A stretch of 64,000 nucleotides of DNA from Dolichospermum flos-aquae CCAP 1403/13F (lineage in GTDB: Bacteria; Cyanobacteriota; Cyanobacteriia; Cyanobacteriales; Nostocaceae), in the NCBI RefSeq assembly GCF_012516395.1, contig NZ_CP051206.1, forward strand, positions 3,824,001 to 3,888,000, given 5' to 3'. Shown here piece by piece: positions 27,646 through 37,132 of this stretch (the first letter of the stretch is position 1; each line of letters opens with the position of its first letter). The notes below the pieces were generated by a model. The model searched no databases. It was given only the letters and a program-made list of their open reading frames with translations, and was not told the origin of the DNA. The translations under genes and the position numbers were made by a program.

Positions 27646-29037
27646 TTAATTTTGAGCAATACCTTCTTCCCGTGCAGCTTGTTGGACAGCAGCAGCCACA
27701 GCAGTAGCCACCCGCTTATCAAAGACAGAAGGGATAATATGCTCTCGATTCAAATCCGCAGGTTTAACTAAAGAAGCGATCGCACTGGCAGCTTGTAAAC
27801 ACATATTAGTAGTAATCGTCCTAGCCCGACAATCTAAAGCCCCACGAAACACCCCAGGAAACGCCAGGACGTTATTGATTTGGTTGGGGTAGTCACTTCG
27901 ACCCGTAGCCATAACAGTGACGTTTTTAGGCACTAATTCTGGTTGAATTTCGGGAATGGGATTAGCCATTGCAAACACAATTGCATCCTTCGTCATTCCC
28001 TGAACCATTTCTGGTGTTAAAACTCCCGGTGCGCTGACACCAATGAAGACATCTGCACCTTGGACTGCACCGGCTAAAGTTCCTTGGGCTTTAACAGCAA
28101 ATTCCAGTTTTTCAGCGGTCAAATCAGGACGATTAGTCGAAATAATTCCCTTTGAATCGCACATCAAAATGGTTTCTGCACCGGCTTTGCGGAGTAACCG
28201 AGCGATCGCAATCCCCGCCGCACCAGCACCATTAATCACAATGCGGATATCTGCAATGGATTTTTGGATAAGTTTGAGAGAATTAAATAATGCTGCTAAG
28301 GTGACAATGGCTGTCCCATGTTGGTCATCGTGAAAAATGGGGATATTTAATTCGGCTCGCAGTCTTTTTTCAATTTCAAAACAGCGCGGTGCAGCGATAT
28401 CTTCCAAATTCACACCACCAAATACCGGGGCGATATTTTTAACTGCTTTGACAATCTCATCTGGATCTTGAGTATCTAAACAGATGGGAAAAGCATCAAG
28501 TCCAGCAAATTCCTTAAACAGCATGGCTTTTCCTTCCATGACGGGTAAAGCGGCTGCTGGTCCCAAATTGCCCAAACCGAGGACTGCACTGCCATCAGTG
28601 ACGATCGCCACCGTGTTCTGTTTGATTGTTAGATTGTACACTTCTTCGGGATTTTCAGCGATCGCTTTACAAATCCGCCCCACTCCTGGAGTGTAAGCCA
28701 TTGCTAAATCAGAAACACTTTTGAGCGGAATTCTACTGACAATACTGATTTTACCACCGCGATGTAAATTAAAGGTGCGGTCATAAACATCAATTACCTG
28801 AATATCTGGTAATTCCTTTACCGCTTGGACAATGGTTTCCGCGTGTTCCGTACTCGCGGCATCAACTGTAATATCACGGGTAGATTCTTGACGGCTTTGT
28901 TCAATTAAATCAATTTGTCCGAGATTACCACCAGTGGCAGCGATCGCTTGGGTAACAGATGCTAACATCCCCACTCGATTGGGAATCTGTAACCGCAGGG
29001 TAACACTAAAACTAGAATTAGGAGTAAGATTTGTCAT
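27646..29037 (-). CDS. NAD(P)-dependent malic enzyme with N-terminal ACT domain
   Basis: 463 residues. Residues about 8-80 form an ACT regulatory domain (VTLRLQIPNRVGMLASVTQA). The malic core follows: AMAYTPGVGRICKAIAENP, VAIVTDGSAVLGLGNLGP, KEFAGLDAFPICLDT, FHDDQHGTAIVTLA, and the Rossmann motif VINGAGAAGIAIAR. Decarboxylates malate to pyruvate with reduction of NAD(P)+. The ACT domain suggests amino-acid or related effector control. Monocistronic by spacing. Confidence 0.95.
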   Translation of the reverse strand: MTNLTPNSSFSVTLRLQIPNRVGMLASVTQAIAATGGNLGQIDLIEQSRQESTRDITVDAASTEHAETIVQAVKELPDIQVIDVYDRTFNLHRGGKISIVSRIPLKSVSDLAMAYTPGVGRICKAIAENPEEVYNLTIKQNTVAIVTDGSAVLGLGNLGPAAALPVMEGKAMLFKEFAGLDAFPICLDTQDPDEIVKAVKNIAPVFGGVNLEDIAAPRCFEIEKRLRAELNIPIFHDDQHGTAIVTLAALFNSLKLIQKSIADIRIVINGAGAAGIAIARLLRKAGAETILMCDSKGIISTNRPDLTAEKLEFAVKAQGTLAGAVQGADVFIGVSAPGVLTPEMVQGMTKDAIVFAMANPIPEIQPELVPKNVTVMATGRSDYPNQINNVLAFPGVFRGALDCRARTITTNMCLQAASAIASLVKPADLNREHIIPSVFDKRVATAVAAAVQQAAREEGIAQN

Positions 29038-29204
29038 GGTGCTATTTCGATTTTAAATTTTAGATTTTATATTGTATTGCTACGGGAAATTTTATTTTCA
29101 CAAAAAAACCGTGTGATCCAAATTAATTAGATTTTAAGAATTATCGAACGCTGATAAACGCCGATAAACGCCGATAAATATGGATGAAATAAGTACCAAG
29201 ACGG

Positions 29205-31391
29205 TTATGGTGTTGGTGATAAGTTACCGAAAAAGTCATAATGATCTAAAGCTTCCAAAATCCCCCAAGCATAATTTCCCCCAGCAAAGTAAATTTGTGG
29301 TAAGCCTCGGAGCTTCTCAATTTCTTGGCTGTGATTTCCCACCACAACTGCCAGAGTATTACCAGCTAACATTGATTCATCATTACCTGAAGCGCCAGCA
29401 ACCAAGAAACGGTGAACAGGTAAACCCCATTTTAAAGCAGCATAACGGATAGCATCTCCTTTAGAAGCGCGAATAGGTACTAAATCTAGATACATATTAT
29501 GGCTGTAAAATGCTTTGACATGGAGGCGATGTTGGCGCAGACGGCGGGTAATTTCTCGAAAACTAGGTGATTTCGTCTCATCCACAAAATAGCTAATCTT
29601 AAACTTACCCTGAGCATCAGGAGGTTGCAATTCCACCCCAGGTATATCCTGCATGACTTTGCGAATATCTGACCGTCGCCAATTATAGGCAATGTGCCTT
29701 TGCCAACTTGTATCTGTGACTATCTGGGGACCGTAGTAGATCTCACTTCCCGCTGATGTAATCAACAAATCTGGCAGAGGGAAACGCCATTCCTCTAACA
29801 TACTTAATGTACTTTTGAGACTGCGCCCGGTGGCAATACCCACTCCAGTTGTATTCCCTTGATCACGAATTCTCTGAATTAACTTTTCTAAAGCTTCCTC
29901 ATCACCTAATAGAGTATGATCAATTTCGCAAACTAGAAACCGATCAGCCGTTGGTAAGTGATTGGTATCCGGTACATTCCAATCTGGATGTTCATCTGCG
30001 GGAGATTTAACCAGAGGACTCAACAGAGATTGAATGCGTTTTTGGGGCAATAATCGGCGGACTTGCTCTAAATACTGCTCTACGTGACTATCCCAAGAGA
30101 AATGTTGACAAACATTAATCAGTCCATTTTTAGACCATTGTTGCCATTGTTCTGAATTGGTGAGAGATGCTCGCAAAGCATTTTGAATATCTTGAATATT
30201 CAAAGGATCAATCAATAATCCATTCTGACAAGCAGCGAGAATATCCCTTGGACCACCATCAGCAGTAGCAATTATGGGAACACCACAGGCACTAGCCTCA
30301 ATTAATGTCAGTCCAAATGGCTCTGTCAGGGCTGGGTTGATAAATACTCCCTGGGTTTTTGCCGTGAGCCGGTATAAATCTGGCACATCATCAGCATTAT
30401 GGTGTTTAGGATAAGCAATATGACCATAAAGATCGTAGCGATCTATTAACTGTAATATCTCCACAAATACCTGACGCGGACCCGATTCCATCGCCAAAAT
30501 ATCCTCTCGTTTGCCTAGTATTAGTACCAGATTGGCCAATTGGCGCAATTCGGGATCTTCGCCATAAGCCTTAATGAGACTACTGACATTTTTCCGGATA
30601 GCCGGGCGAGAAATCGCCATAATCATCGGCTTTTGCAGGTCTTTGAGAAACTTTTCTAATTCCTTTTGAATAGGTGGATTTTGCCAATTATCCGGGGCTG
30701 GGTAAAAACGCTCTAAGGTGACACCTGGGGGGATAACTACCATCCGTTCTGGTTGATAGTGATCGTAAACGCTGTATTGTTCTTCAACCTCTTGATGAGT
30801 GCTGGCTATAACTAAAGCTGCACTACCAAGGGTAATTTCTTCAGCTTCAATTCTGGTACTGATGTGAAAATTATCTTCAATAGTTTTCTGTTTAGTACCA
30901 TGTTCTAATAATCTTTGTTGCTTGATGCGCCCCAGAGAGTGACCTGTATGGACTAGAGGGATGCCTAGCCAACCGGCAACTCTAGAACCCACGTATCCGG
31001 CATCAGCATAATGTGTATGAATAATATGGGGAATTTTGCCAACTTTGCGAATATGCCTGAGCAATTCATCTGCAAAGGTATCTAAATGTGGCCAGAGAAC
31101 TTCTTTGCGGAGGTAGCGTTTGGGACCACAGGCAATACGAACAATTTGGACTTTATCTGCAAGAATTTCTACTGGTTGAGCATAATCAGGGCTAACTTTT
31201 GGGTCATTTACCAACCGCGTTACTAAGTCAACTCTTGCTACTTGGGGATTTTTGGCTAATGTGCAAGCAAGTTCAACTGCGTATTTGGTTTGCCCACCAG
31301 TATCAGCATCTTTGCCTAACTCTAGATTATTACCGCGAATTAAACCATGAACGCTGACGAGTAAAATATACAACCCTGAGTTGTTTGACAC
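29205..31391 (-). CDS. sps: Sucrose-phosphate synthase, bidomainal, with degenerate phosphatase domain
   Basis: 728 residues. Residues 1 to about 460 are the GT4 synthase (SVHGLIRGNNLELGKDADTG, HTGHSLGRIKQQRLLEHG, EPFGLTLIEASACGVPIIAT), making sucrose-6-phosphate from UDP-glucose and fructose-6-phosphate. Residues about 480-725 are a HAD domain like sucrose-phosphate phosphatase. In HAD motif I (CEIDHT) the nucleophile position is Glu489, not Asp; in motif IV (GASGND) the first Asp is Ala667. The TGR and Lys motifs remain. The domain is therefore probably not a phosphatase. The start is GTG with GGAGG upstream. Sucrose serves as compatible solute and carbon carrier to heterocysts. Confidence 0.93.
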   Translation of the reverse strand: MSNNSGLYILLVSVHGLIRGNNLELGKDADTGGQTKYAVELACTLAKNPQVARVDLVTRLVNDPKVSPDYAQPVEILADKVQIVRIACGPKRYLRKEVLWPHLDTFADELLRHIRKVGKIPHIIHTHYADAGYVGSRVAGWLGIPLVHTGHSLGRIKQQRLLEHGTKQKTIEDNFHISTRIEAEEITLGSAALVIASTHQEVEEQYSVYDHYQPERMVVIPPGVTLERFYPAPDNWQNPPIQKELEKFLKDLQKPMIMAISRPAIRKNVSSLIKAYGEDPELRQLANLVLILGKREDILAMESGPRQVFVEILQLIDRYDLYGHIAYPKHHNADDVPDLYRLTAKTQGVFINPALTEPFGLTLIEASACGVPIIATADGGPRDILAACQNGLLIDPLNIQDIQNALRASLTNSEQWQQWSKNGLINVCQHFSWDSHVEQYLEQVRRLLPQKRIQSLLSPLVKSPADEHPDWNVPDTNHLPTADRFLVCEIDHTLLGDEEALEKLIQRIRDQGNTTGVGIATGRSLKSTLSMLEEWRFPLPDLLITSAGSEIYYGPQIVTDTSWQRHIAYNWRRSDIRKVMQDIPGVELQPPDAQGKFKISYFVDETKSPSFREITRRLRQHRLHVKAFYSHNMYLDLVPIRASKGDAIRYAALKWGLPVHRFLVAGASGNDESMLAGNTLAVVVGNHSQEIEKLRGLPQIYFAGGNYAWGILEALDHYDFFGNLSPTP

Positions 31392-31833
31392 AGTGCTGAT
31401 TCCTCCATTATTAGCAATAAATCCAGCATTTTTGCCTGATTTATTATAGTTATATCACCACTAATGCACTAAAGGTTACAGGTTTTTCCGTCAGCGTCAA
31501 GATCAGGATCATCAACAAGTCAATTCTTGATATCGCTTCGGGAATGTTACGCAGCACCATTAAATACAAATTTGAGTAAATTGGTGGTGTGGTTGTGAAA
31601 TTTCCGACTCAGTAGGGGTAGCGCCCCTGTGCCTACCCCAGTATTTGGGGCAACCACAGGGGGTTGTCCCCCTACAAAATTGATTGGTTTAGGGATTTTT
31701 TAATCCCCAATCAATTAAAATTTTATGTGTAGCCACAAATAAATTACCAATTGTCCTGTCCCATATTGAGAAATGTGTTACCAAACAATGTGTTGGCAAT
31801 TTCTGGAGTTTCAGCTAAATTTCCCCTAAAAAA
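31392..31833. repeat. Intergenic region with two palindromic elements
   Basis: 442 bases between divergent sps and queG. 31612-31674 begins GTAGGGG and ends CCCCTAC with nested GC-rich repeats. 31678-31716 has perfect AATTGATTGG/CCAATCAATT arms around GGGATT/AATCCC. Both look like dispersed non-coding repeats. No gene seen. Confidence 0.6.
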
Positions 31834-32808
31834 ATGAATGAATGTACATCAATTAGCAGCGCAGTAGTGAAAGCAAAAGCCAAAGAGTTGGGATTTCACG
31901 AAGTGGGTATTGCTGCTGTCGGTAATTTAGAGAGAACAGAGACAGAAAAATTGCAAGCTTGGCTAAAAATGGGTTATCACGCTGACATGGAATGGATGAA
32001 AAATCCCAAACGTGAGGATATTAGTTTAGTTATGCCAGAAGTGCGATCGCTCATATCTGTAGCATTGAATTATTATACTCCCCAGGAACGGCCGCAGGGG
32101 GATGAATACGGGAAAATTTCCCGTTATGCCTGGGGACGGGATTATCATCGAGTGATGCACAAAAAGCTGAAGGAATTGGCTATTTGGCTAGAATCCCTGG
32201 GCGAAAATGTCAAAGCCCGTTATTATGCAGATACAGGGCCAGTCCAAGATAAAGTTTGGGCGCAAAAAGCCGGCATTGGTTGGATTGCTAAAAATGGGAA
32301 CGTTATTACCAGAAAATATGGCTCTTGGGTGTTTTTGGCAGAAATATTAACCAATTTGGCACTAGAAAGCGATCGCCCATCTACCCAACATTGCGGAACT
32401 TGTACTCGTTGTTTGCAAGCTTGTCCTACAGGTGCAATTACTGAACCATTTGTAGTAGATGCTAATCGCTGTATTGCCTATCATACAATTGAAAACCGGG
32501 CTGAGGAATTACCCGCAAACATTACACATCATTTACAAGGATGGGTGGCAGGTTGTGATATTTGTCAAGATGTTTGTCCTTGGAATCAGCGATTTGCTCA
32601 AGCCACTGATGTCACTGATTTTCAACCCTATCCTGGCAATTTAGCCCCCAAGCTGGTAGAATTAGCCCAAATATCAAACGAGGAGTGGGATAAAAGATTC
32701 ACCGCATCAGCCTTGCGACGCATTAAACCAGAAATGTTACGACGTAATGCTCGCGCTAATCTTGACAAATCCAGGCATAATAATGACCCAGAAAGTAATA
32801 ATTTTTGA
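31834..32808 (+). CDS. queG: Epoxyqueuosine reductase
   Basis: 324 residues. Catalyses the last step of queuosine tRNA modification, using cobalamin and two [4Fe-4S] clusters. Seen: [46 protein letters not shown], the first cluster [16 protein letters not shown] and the second [11 protein letters not shown]. The cobalamin link is of interest because a cobyrinate diamide synthase gene lies at 45574. Overlaps the HAD gene by 26 bases. Confidence 0.96.
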   Translation: MNECTSISSAVVKAKAKELGFHEVGIAAVGNLERTETEKLQAWLKMGYHADMEWMKNPKREDISLVMPEVRSLISVALNYYTPQERPQGDEYGKISRYAWGRDYHRVMHKKLKELAIWLESLGENVKARYYADTGPVQDKVWAQKAGIGWIAKNGNVITRKYGSWVFLAEILTNLALESDRPSTQHCGTCTRCLQACPTGAITEPFVVDANRCIAYHTIENRAEELPANITHHLQGWVAGCDICQDVCPWNQRFAQATDVTDFQPYPGNLAPKLVELAQISNEEWDKRFTASALRRIKPEMLRRNARANLDKSRHNNDPESNNF

Positions 32809-33418
32809 TTTTGATGGGACGATTGCGGATACAGTAGATGCTCTTGTAACTATTGCCAATCGTTTAGCCCTGGAATTTGGATATGTGCCGATTAATTCGC
32901 AAGAACTAGTTCTCCTGAGAAATTTAACAGCCAGAGAAATTATTAAATATTCTGGTGTTTCCCTATTCAAAATTCCTTTTATGGTTAAAAAAGTCAAAGG
33001 AGAATTAAAACATAAAATCCCAGAATTAACACCTATTGAGGGAATTAATGCCGCATTAATAGAACTCCATAATCAAGGTTATCACCTGGGAATCATTACT
33101 TCTAACTCTCAAGAAAATGTCAATCAATTTCTCAAGTGCCATAATTTAGATTATTTGTTTGACTTTATTTATTCAGGAGTCACTATTTTTGGGAAAACCA
33201 CAATTATTAATAATGTGTTACGGCAAAAACAGTTCAAACCAGAAGTAGTAATTTATGTAGGAGATGAAACTAGAGATGTAGAATCTGCCAAAAAAGCTAA
33301 TATCAAAGTGGTTGCAGTCAGTTGGGGGTTTAATTCTTCCGAAGCCCTAGGTAAACAAAACCCAGATTTCTTAATTCATCATCCTCGTGAATTACTAGAT
33401 GTAATTAAAAGCTGTTAA
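32783..33418 (+). CDS. HAD-family phosphatase (phosphoglycolate phosphatase-like)
   Basis: 211 residues from the ATG at 32783, where the conserved strand [16 protein letters not shown] begins four residues in; a longer frame from 32747 would add unrelated residues. Motif II is ITSNSQ, motif III Lys is in FGKTT, motif [16 protein letters not shown]. Subclass IA cap between motifs I and II. Likely a small phosphate ester phosphatase such as Gph; substrate not determinable. Start lies inside queG, so it is probably translationally coupled. Confidence 0.9.
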   Translation: MTQKVIIFDFDGTIADTVDALVTIANRLALEFGYVPINSQELVLLRNLTAREIIKYSGVSLFKIPFMVKKVKGELKHKIPELTPIEGINAALIELHNQGYHLGIITSNSQENVNQFLKCHNLDYLFDFIYSGVTIFGKTTIINNVLRQKQFKPEVVIYVGDETRDVESAKKANIKVVAVSWGFNSSEALGKQNPDFLIHHPRELLDVIKSC

Positions 33419-33426
33419 GAGGAATG

Positions 33427-33543
33427 GGCGACTAGAAGTCGCAGCTACACAGACAAAACCTACCTGCGTAGGTTGGAGATATTTAATTTTGATTAGTCCA
33501 CGCAGGTGGACTTTGCTTGTGTAGTAGCAAATTCCCTTCGCCC
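33427..33543. repeat. Structured interspersed repeat with hairpin ends, copy B
   Basis: Begins GGCGACTAGAAGTCGC, then CTACACAG, hairpin CCTACCTGCGTAGG, spacer TTTGATTAG, hairpin GTCCACGCAGGTGGAC and CTTGTGTAG. It has the same order as 7741-7857, with stem changes on both sides of the hairpins. The right terminal hairpin is degraded. Lies between the HAD gene and the convergent recA. Confidence 0.75.
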
Positions 33544-33548
33544 AATAT

Positions 33549-34622
33549 CTATTCCTCTAATTCAATCTCTTCTTCCTCTTCAACGTCATGAGGTTGAACT
33601 ACAGAATTAGCAGAAACTACCGCACCCTTATCTAGTTTTTCCAGAACTTGTTCCTTAACTTTGGCCGCAAATTCGGGTTTTTCTTCTAAATATTTAATCG
33701 CGTTATCTCGACCTTGGGAAATATTTTCACCACTGTAGCTATACCAAGCACCTTTACGAAGAAGAACACCAGTTTCTTCGGCTATATCCACTAAACAACC
33801 AATGGTAGAAACTCCTTTGCCAAAGATAATGTCAAATTCGGCAATTCGGAAAGGTGGTGCCACTTTATTTTTCGCTACTTTGACTTTGACCCGGTTGCCA
33901 AATTCATCAGTTCCTTTTTTCAAAGTTTGAATTCTGCGAATATCCAAGCGCACGGAAGCGTAAAATTTCAGCGCATTACCACCCGTTGTAGTTTCTGGAC
34001 TACCATAGGTGACACCGATTTTTTGCCGCAACTGGTTAATAAAAATAACTGTGCATCCAGATTTACCAATATTACCAGTAATTTTCCGTAGGGCTTGACT
34101 CATTAACCGAGCTTGTAAACCTACGTGAATATCCCCCATATCCCCTTCAATTTCAGCGCGGGGAACTAAAGCGGCAACGGAGTCAATAACAACAATATCA
34201 ACCGCCGCAGAACGCACAAGTTGGTCAACTATTTCTAATGCTGATTCGCCATTGTCTGGTTGGGAAACAAGTAGGTTGTCAATATCTACACCCAACGCAG
34301 CGGCATAGGTAGGATCTAGGGCGTGTTCAGCATCTACAAATGCGGCAATACCGCCATTTCGCTGCACTTCTGCGAGGGCATGAAGGGCGACGGTAGTTTT
34401 CCCAGAACTTTCTGGTCCGTAGATTTCGATTACCCGTCCTTTAGGTAAACCACCACCTAAAGCTAAATCTAGGGTGAGCGCCCCGGTGGATATTGTTTCT
34501 ACCTTCATGCGGGTGGCATCACCCAGGCGCATAATTGCTCCTTTCCCGAAGCTGCGCTCAATTTGTCCCAGGACGATATTTAACGCTTTTTGCTTGCCAG
34601 AAGTCTCGGTATTAGCTGCCAT
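33549..34622 (-). CDS. recA: Recombinase RecA
   Basis: 357 residues. Walker [11 protein letters not shown] near 70, VDAEHALDP, Walker [18 protein letters not shown], loop L1 [20 protein letters not shown], loop L2 [20 protein letters not shown]. Acidic C-terminal tail ([10 protein letters not shown]). Catalyses homologous strand exchange and LexA cleavage support. Cyanobacterial recA is not always SOS-controlled; a weak LexA-like site is noted upstream. Confidence 0.98.
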   Translation of the reverse strand: MAANTETSGKQKALNIVLGQIERSFGKGAIMRLGDATRMKVETISTGALTLDLALGGGLPKGRVIEIYGPESSGKTTVALHALAEVQRNGGIAAFVDAEHALDPTYAAALGVDIDNLLVSQPDNGESALEIVDQLVRSAAVDIVVIDSVAALVPRAEIEGDMGDIHVGLQARLMSQALRKITGNIGKSGCTVIFINQLRQKIGVTYGSPETTTGGNALKFYASVRLDIRRIQTLKKGTDEFGNRVKVKVAKNKVAPPFRIAEFDIIFGKGVSTIGCLVDIAEETGVLLRKGAWYSYSGENISQGRDNAIKYLEEKPEFAAKVKEQVLEKLDKGAVVSANSVVQPHDVEEEEEIELEE

Positions 34623-34674
34623 TCTTGCCTCTAAGTATAGGATTTTTCAAAATTACTGGGACGGGAGTTTTAAT

Positions 34675-34688
34675 AGAACGGATATACT
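34675..34688 (-). promoter_or_regulatory. Weak LexA-box-like sequence upstream of recA
   Basis: On the recA strand it reads AGTATATCCGTTCT, about 50 bases before the ATG. Compared with the cyanobacterial LexA pattern RGTACNNNDGTWCB it has two mismatches. Candidate only. Confidence 0.25.
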
Positions 34689-34841
34689 ATCCTAACCGGA
34701 AAGTGTGCCAATTAGGAATATTTACAAAATTTAGGTTTGCCAAGCTCCTAAGGCGATCGCTGAAAGATTATAGCATTTTAGATTGAGAATTGCGAAGGAC
34801 TGACTAAGTAGGTCAGCATTGAAAATCGTCGTTATGGCAAG

Positions 34842-35058
34842 GCAAGAGGCAAGAGGCAAGAGGCAAGAGGCAAGAGGCAAGAGGCAAGAGGCAAGAGGCA
34901 AGAGGCAAGAGGCAAGAGGCAAGAGTGAAGAGGCAAGAGTAAAGAGGCAAGAGTGAAGAGGCAAGAGGCAAGAGGCAAGAGTGAAGAGGCAAGAGGCAAG
35001 AGGCAAGAGTAAAGAGGCAAGAGTAAAGAGGCAAGAGTAAAGAGGCAAGAGTGAAGAG
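34842..35058. repeat. 31-unit heptanucleotide tandem array (STRR)
   Basis: Exactly 217 bases = 31 x 7. Units 1-12 are all GCAAGAG; thereafter GCAAGAG alternates irregularly with TGAAGAG (4) and TAAAGAG (4). All three minus-strand frames remain open across it, giving spurious Leu/Ser/Cys/Pro-rich ORFs. Located between divergent recA and the DUF1818 gene. Confidence 0.97.
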
Positions 35059-35237
35059 GGTTTGGGCGATTTTACTTTTCGTTACATATTACTCTTCGAG
35101 AAGCCCCTCCGCGTCTACGGTTTTTTTCCGTTCACCTACTTAATATAGGCAATTCATATTTTTAGCTATCGTCATTGGCAAAGCCAATTGGTATAATTTT
35201 TGCAATAAATAATAGCAAGTCTGGTGACTATATAGGT

Positions 35238-35606
35238 ATGGAACGGGTCATTAAAAGTGGGATTGGTTGGCGCATAGGTTGGAATCCAGTTGCACCAGAA
35301 TTTACAGGATTAGTCGGTACAGAAGATTGGGCGATAGAATTAACAGAAGCAGAATTAAACGAATTTTGTCGCCTTTTTAATCAGCTTGCAGATACCATGA
35401 AGCATCTAAGCGCGGAGTTGATGGACGATGAAAAAATTGCCTGTGAAGCCGAAAGCGATTTATTATGGATGGAGGTGGAAGGTTATCCTTGTGCCTACAA
35501 TCTCCGCTTCATCCTCAATACAGGAAGGGGGACAGAAGGTAAATGGGTTGCTTCAGCCGTCTCAGAATTGTTGCAAGCAATCAGAATGCTCAAGCCATCA
35601 GCCTGA
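35238..35606 (+). CDS. DUF1818 family protein
   Basis: 122 residues from the ATG at 35238, chosen because the family begins at MERVIKSGIGWRIGWNP. Other signatures are YTGLVGTEDWAIEL-like (FTGLVGTEDWAIELTE), EFCRLFNQLADTM and LLWMEVEGYPCAYNLRFIL. A conserved cyanobacterial/plastid-lineage family without known function; predicted soluble. A longer frame from 35175 is open but the extra residues look random. Confidence 0.88.
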   Translation: MERVIKSGIGWRIGWNPVAPEFTGLVGTEDWAIELTEAELNEFCRLFNQLADTMKHLSAELMDDEKIACEAESDLLWMEVEGYPCAYNLRFILNTGRGTEGKWVASAVSELLQAIRMLKPSA

Positions 35607-35839
35607 GTGCGGATCTATCGGCACGAGTTGGTAAATTTATAATAGCATATTTGCGAAGTTAGGATTAAGTTGTGCGTTTTGAGGAGATTTTCTCTACTTT
35701 TAGGAATTATTAATTGCTCATCAATCCAGTTCTATCCGTAAACAACGTTCAACGGCCAATTCCTAATTACCAATTACCAATCCCTGTGTTAGATTGGGCA
35801 TACTTGATATATATTTTTTCCTTTGACACAGCCGCCATT

Positions 35840-37123
35840 ATGGTAATTACAAAAAGTAAACTGGTTTTGAGTGCTACGGTGGTAACGCTTTCTACAATCG
35901 CCGTTACTGGTCTGGGTATTCACTCAATTGGTAAGGCTTCATTTAAAGATAGTCACAAGGATTTGGTAGATGAAGTTTGGCAAAATATTTACCACCGATA
36001 TGTAGATGGCACTTTTAATCAGGTAGATTGGCAAGCTGTTCGCAAGGAATATTTAAGCAAGTCCTATACTGATGATAAGGCAGCCTATAAGTCCATTCGG
36101 GAAATGCTGAAAAAGCTGGAAGATCCTTACACCCGGTTTATGGACCCAGAGGAATTCAAGAATATGCAAGTTGATACCTCTGGTGAACTTACAGGTATTG
36201 GTATCACTATCAGTCAGGATGAAAAAACTAAACAACTGGTTGTAATTGCTCCCATTGAAGATACACCAGCATTTAAAGCCGGTATTTTAGCTAAAGATAT
36301 CATTCTCGAAATTGATGGTAAAAACGCCAAAGGTATGGATACTAATGATGCAGTATCCCTAATTCGTGGACAATCAGGCAGCAAGGTGAGGCTGACAATT
36401 CTGCGGAATGGTCAGAAAAAAGAATTTAATATTCAACGAGCGCGCATTGAAATTCATCCTGTCCGCTTTTCGGAAAAGAAAACTCCAGCGGGGAATCTTG
36501 GCTATATTCGCTTGAATCAATTCAGTGCTAATGCCAGCAAGGAAATGAAAAATGCTATTCAAAGTTTAGAAGCTAAGAAGGTTTCTGGATATGTTTTAGA
36601 TTTACGTGGTAATCCTGGAGGGCTGTTATACGCGAGTATAGAAATTGCTCAAATGTGGATGAATAAAGGCACGATTGTCTTTACTATTGACCGTCAAGGT
36701 ACACAAGATAAACAAGTTGCCAATGGCAAGGCTTTAACTGATAAACCTTTGATGATATTAGTAGATAAAGGGTCAGCTAGTGCTAGTGAAATTCTTTCTG
36801 GGGCATTACAAGATAATAAACGGGCGACTTTGGTCGGAAATCAAACTTTTGGGAAGGGTTTAGTCCAATCGGTGCAACCTTTAAAATCTGGTGCTGGTTT
36901 GGCTGTAACTATTGCCAAATATCATACTCCTAGCGGTAAAGATATTAATAAACACGGTATTGATCCAGATGTGAAGGTAGAATTAACTGATGCCCAACGT
37001 CAAAAGTTATGGTTGGGAGGAAGGGATAAATTAGCGACTCTTGAAGATCCTCAATTTGCTAAGGCTGTGGAATTGTTAGGTAAAAAATCGGCTCAAAACA
37101 CCAATACAATTCAGAAGAATTAA
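35840..37123 (+). CDS. Carboxyl-terminal processing protease (S41, PDZ)
   Basis: 427 residues from the ATG at 35840. A hydrophobic N-terminus (LVLSATVVTLSTIAVTGLGI) exports or anchors it. Order: N-terminal helices with DLVDEVWQNIYHRYVDGTF, PDZ domain about 100-190 (GELTGIGITISQDE, IRGQSGSKVRLTI), then the S41 core with GYVLDLRGNPGGLLYASIEI, the Ser motif DKGSASASEILSGALQDN (near 310) and the Lys region GNQTFGKGLVQ. Related to CtpA/CtpB, which include the D1-protein processing enzyme; which paralogue this is cannot be told. Frame upstream to 35714 is open but runs through STRR-like CAATTACCAATTACC. Confidence 0.93.
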   Translation: MVITKSKLVLSATVVTLSTIAVTGLGIHSIGKASFKDSHKDLVDEVWQNIYHRYVDGTFNQVDWQAVRKEYLSKSYTDDKAAYKSIREMLKKLEDPYTRFMDPEEFKNMQVDTSGELTGIGITISQDEKTKQLVVIAPIEDTPAFKAGILAKDIILEIDGKNAKGMDTNDAVSLIRGQSGSKVRLTILRNGQKKEFNIQRARIEIHPVRFSEKKTPAGNLGYIRLNQFSANASKEMKNAIQSLEAKKVSGYVLDLRGNPGGLLYASIEIAQMWMNKGTIVFTIDRQGTQDKQVANGKALTDKPLMILVDKGSASASEILSGALQDNKRATLVGNQTFGKGLVQSVQPLKSGAGLAVTIAKYHTPSGKDINKHGIDPDVKVELTDAQRQKLWLGGRDKLATLEDPQFAKAVELLGKKSAQNTNTIQKN

Positions 37124-37132
37124 ATGATTTCT

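Noticed and set aside
34731-35048. Three overlapping minus-strand open frames rich in Leu, Pro, Ser and Cys
   Set aside because: They are translations of the GCAAGAG heptamer array in all three frames; no ribosome site, no family resemblance.
35714-35839. N-terminal extension of the carboxyl-terminal protease
   Set aside because: It passes through a CAATTACC heptamer tract and would place an export signal internally; the ATG at 35840 gives a normal signal sequence.
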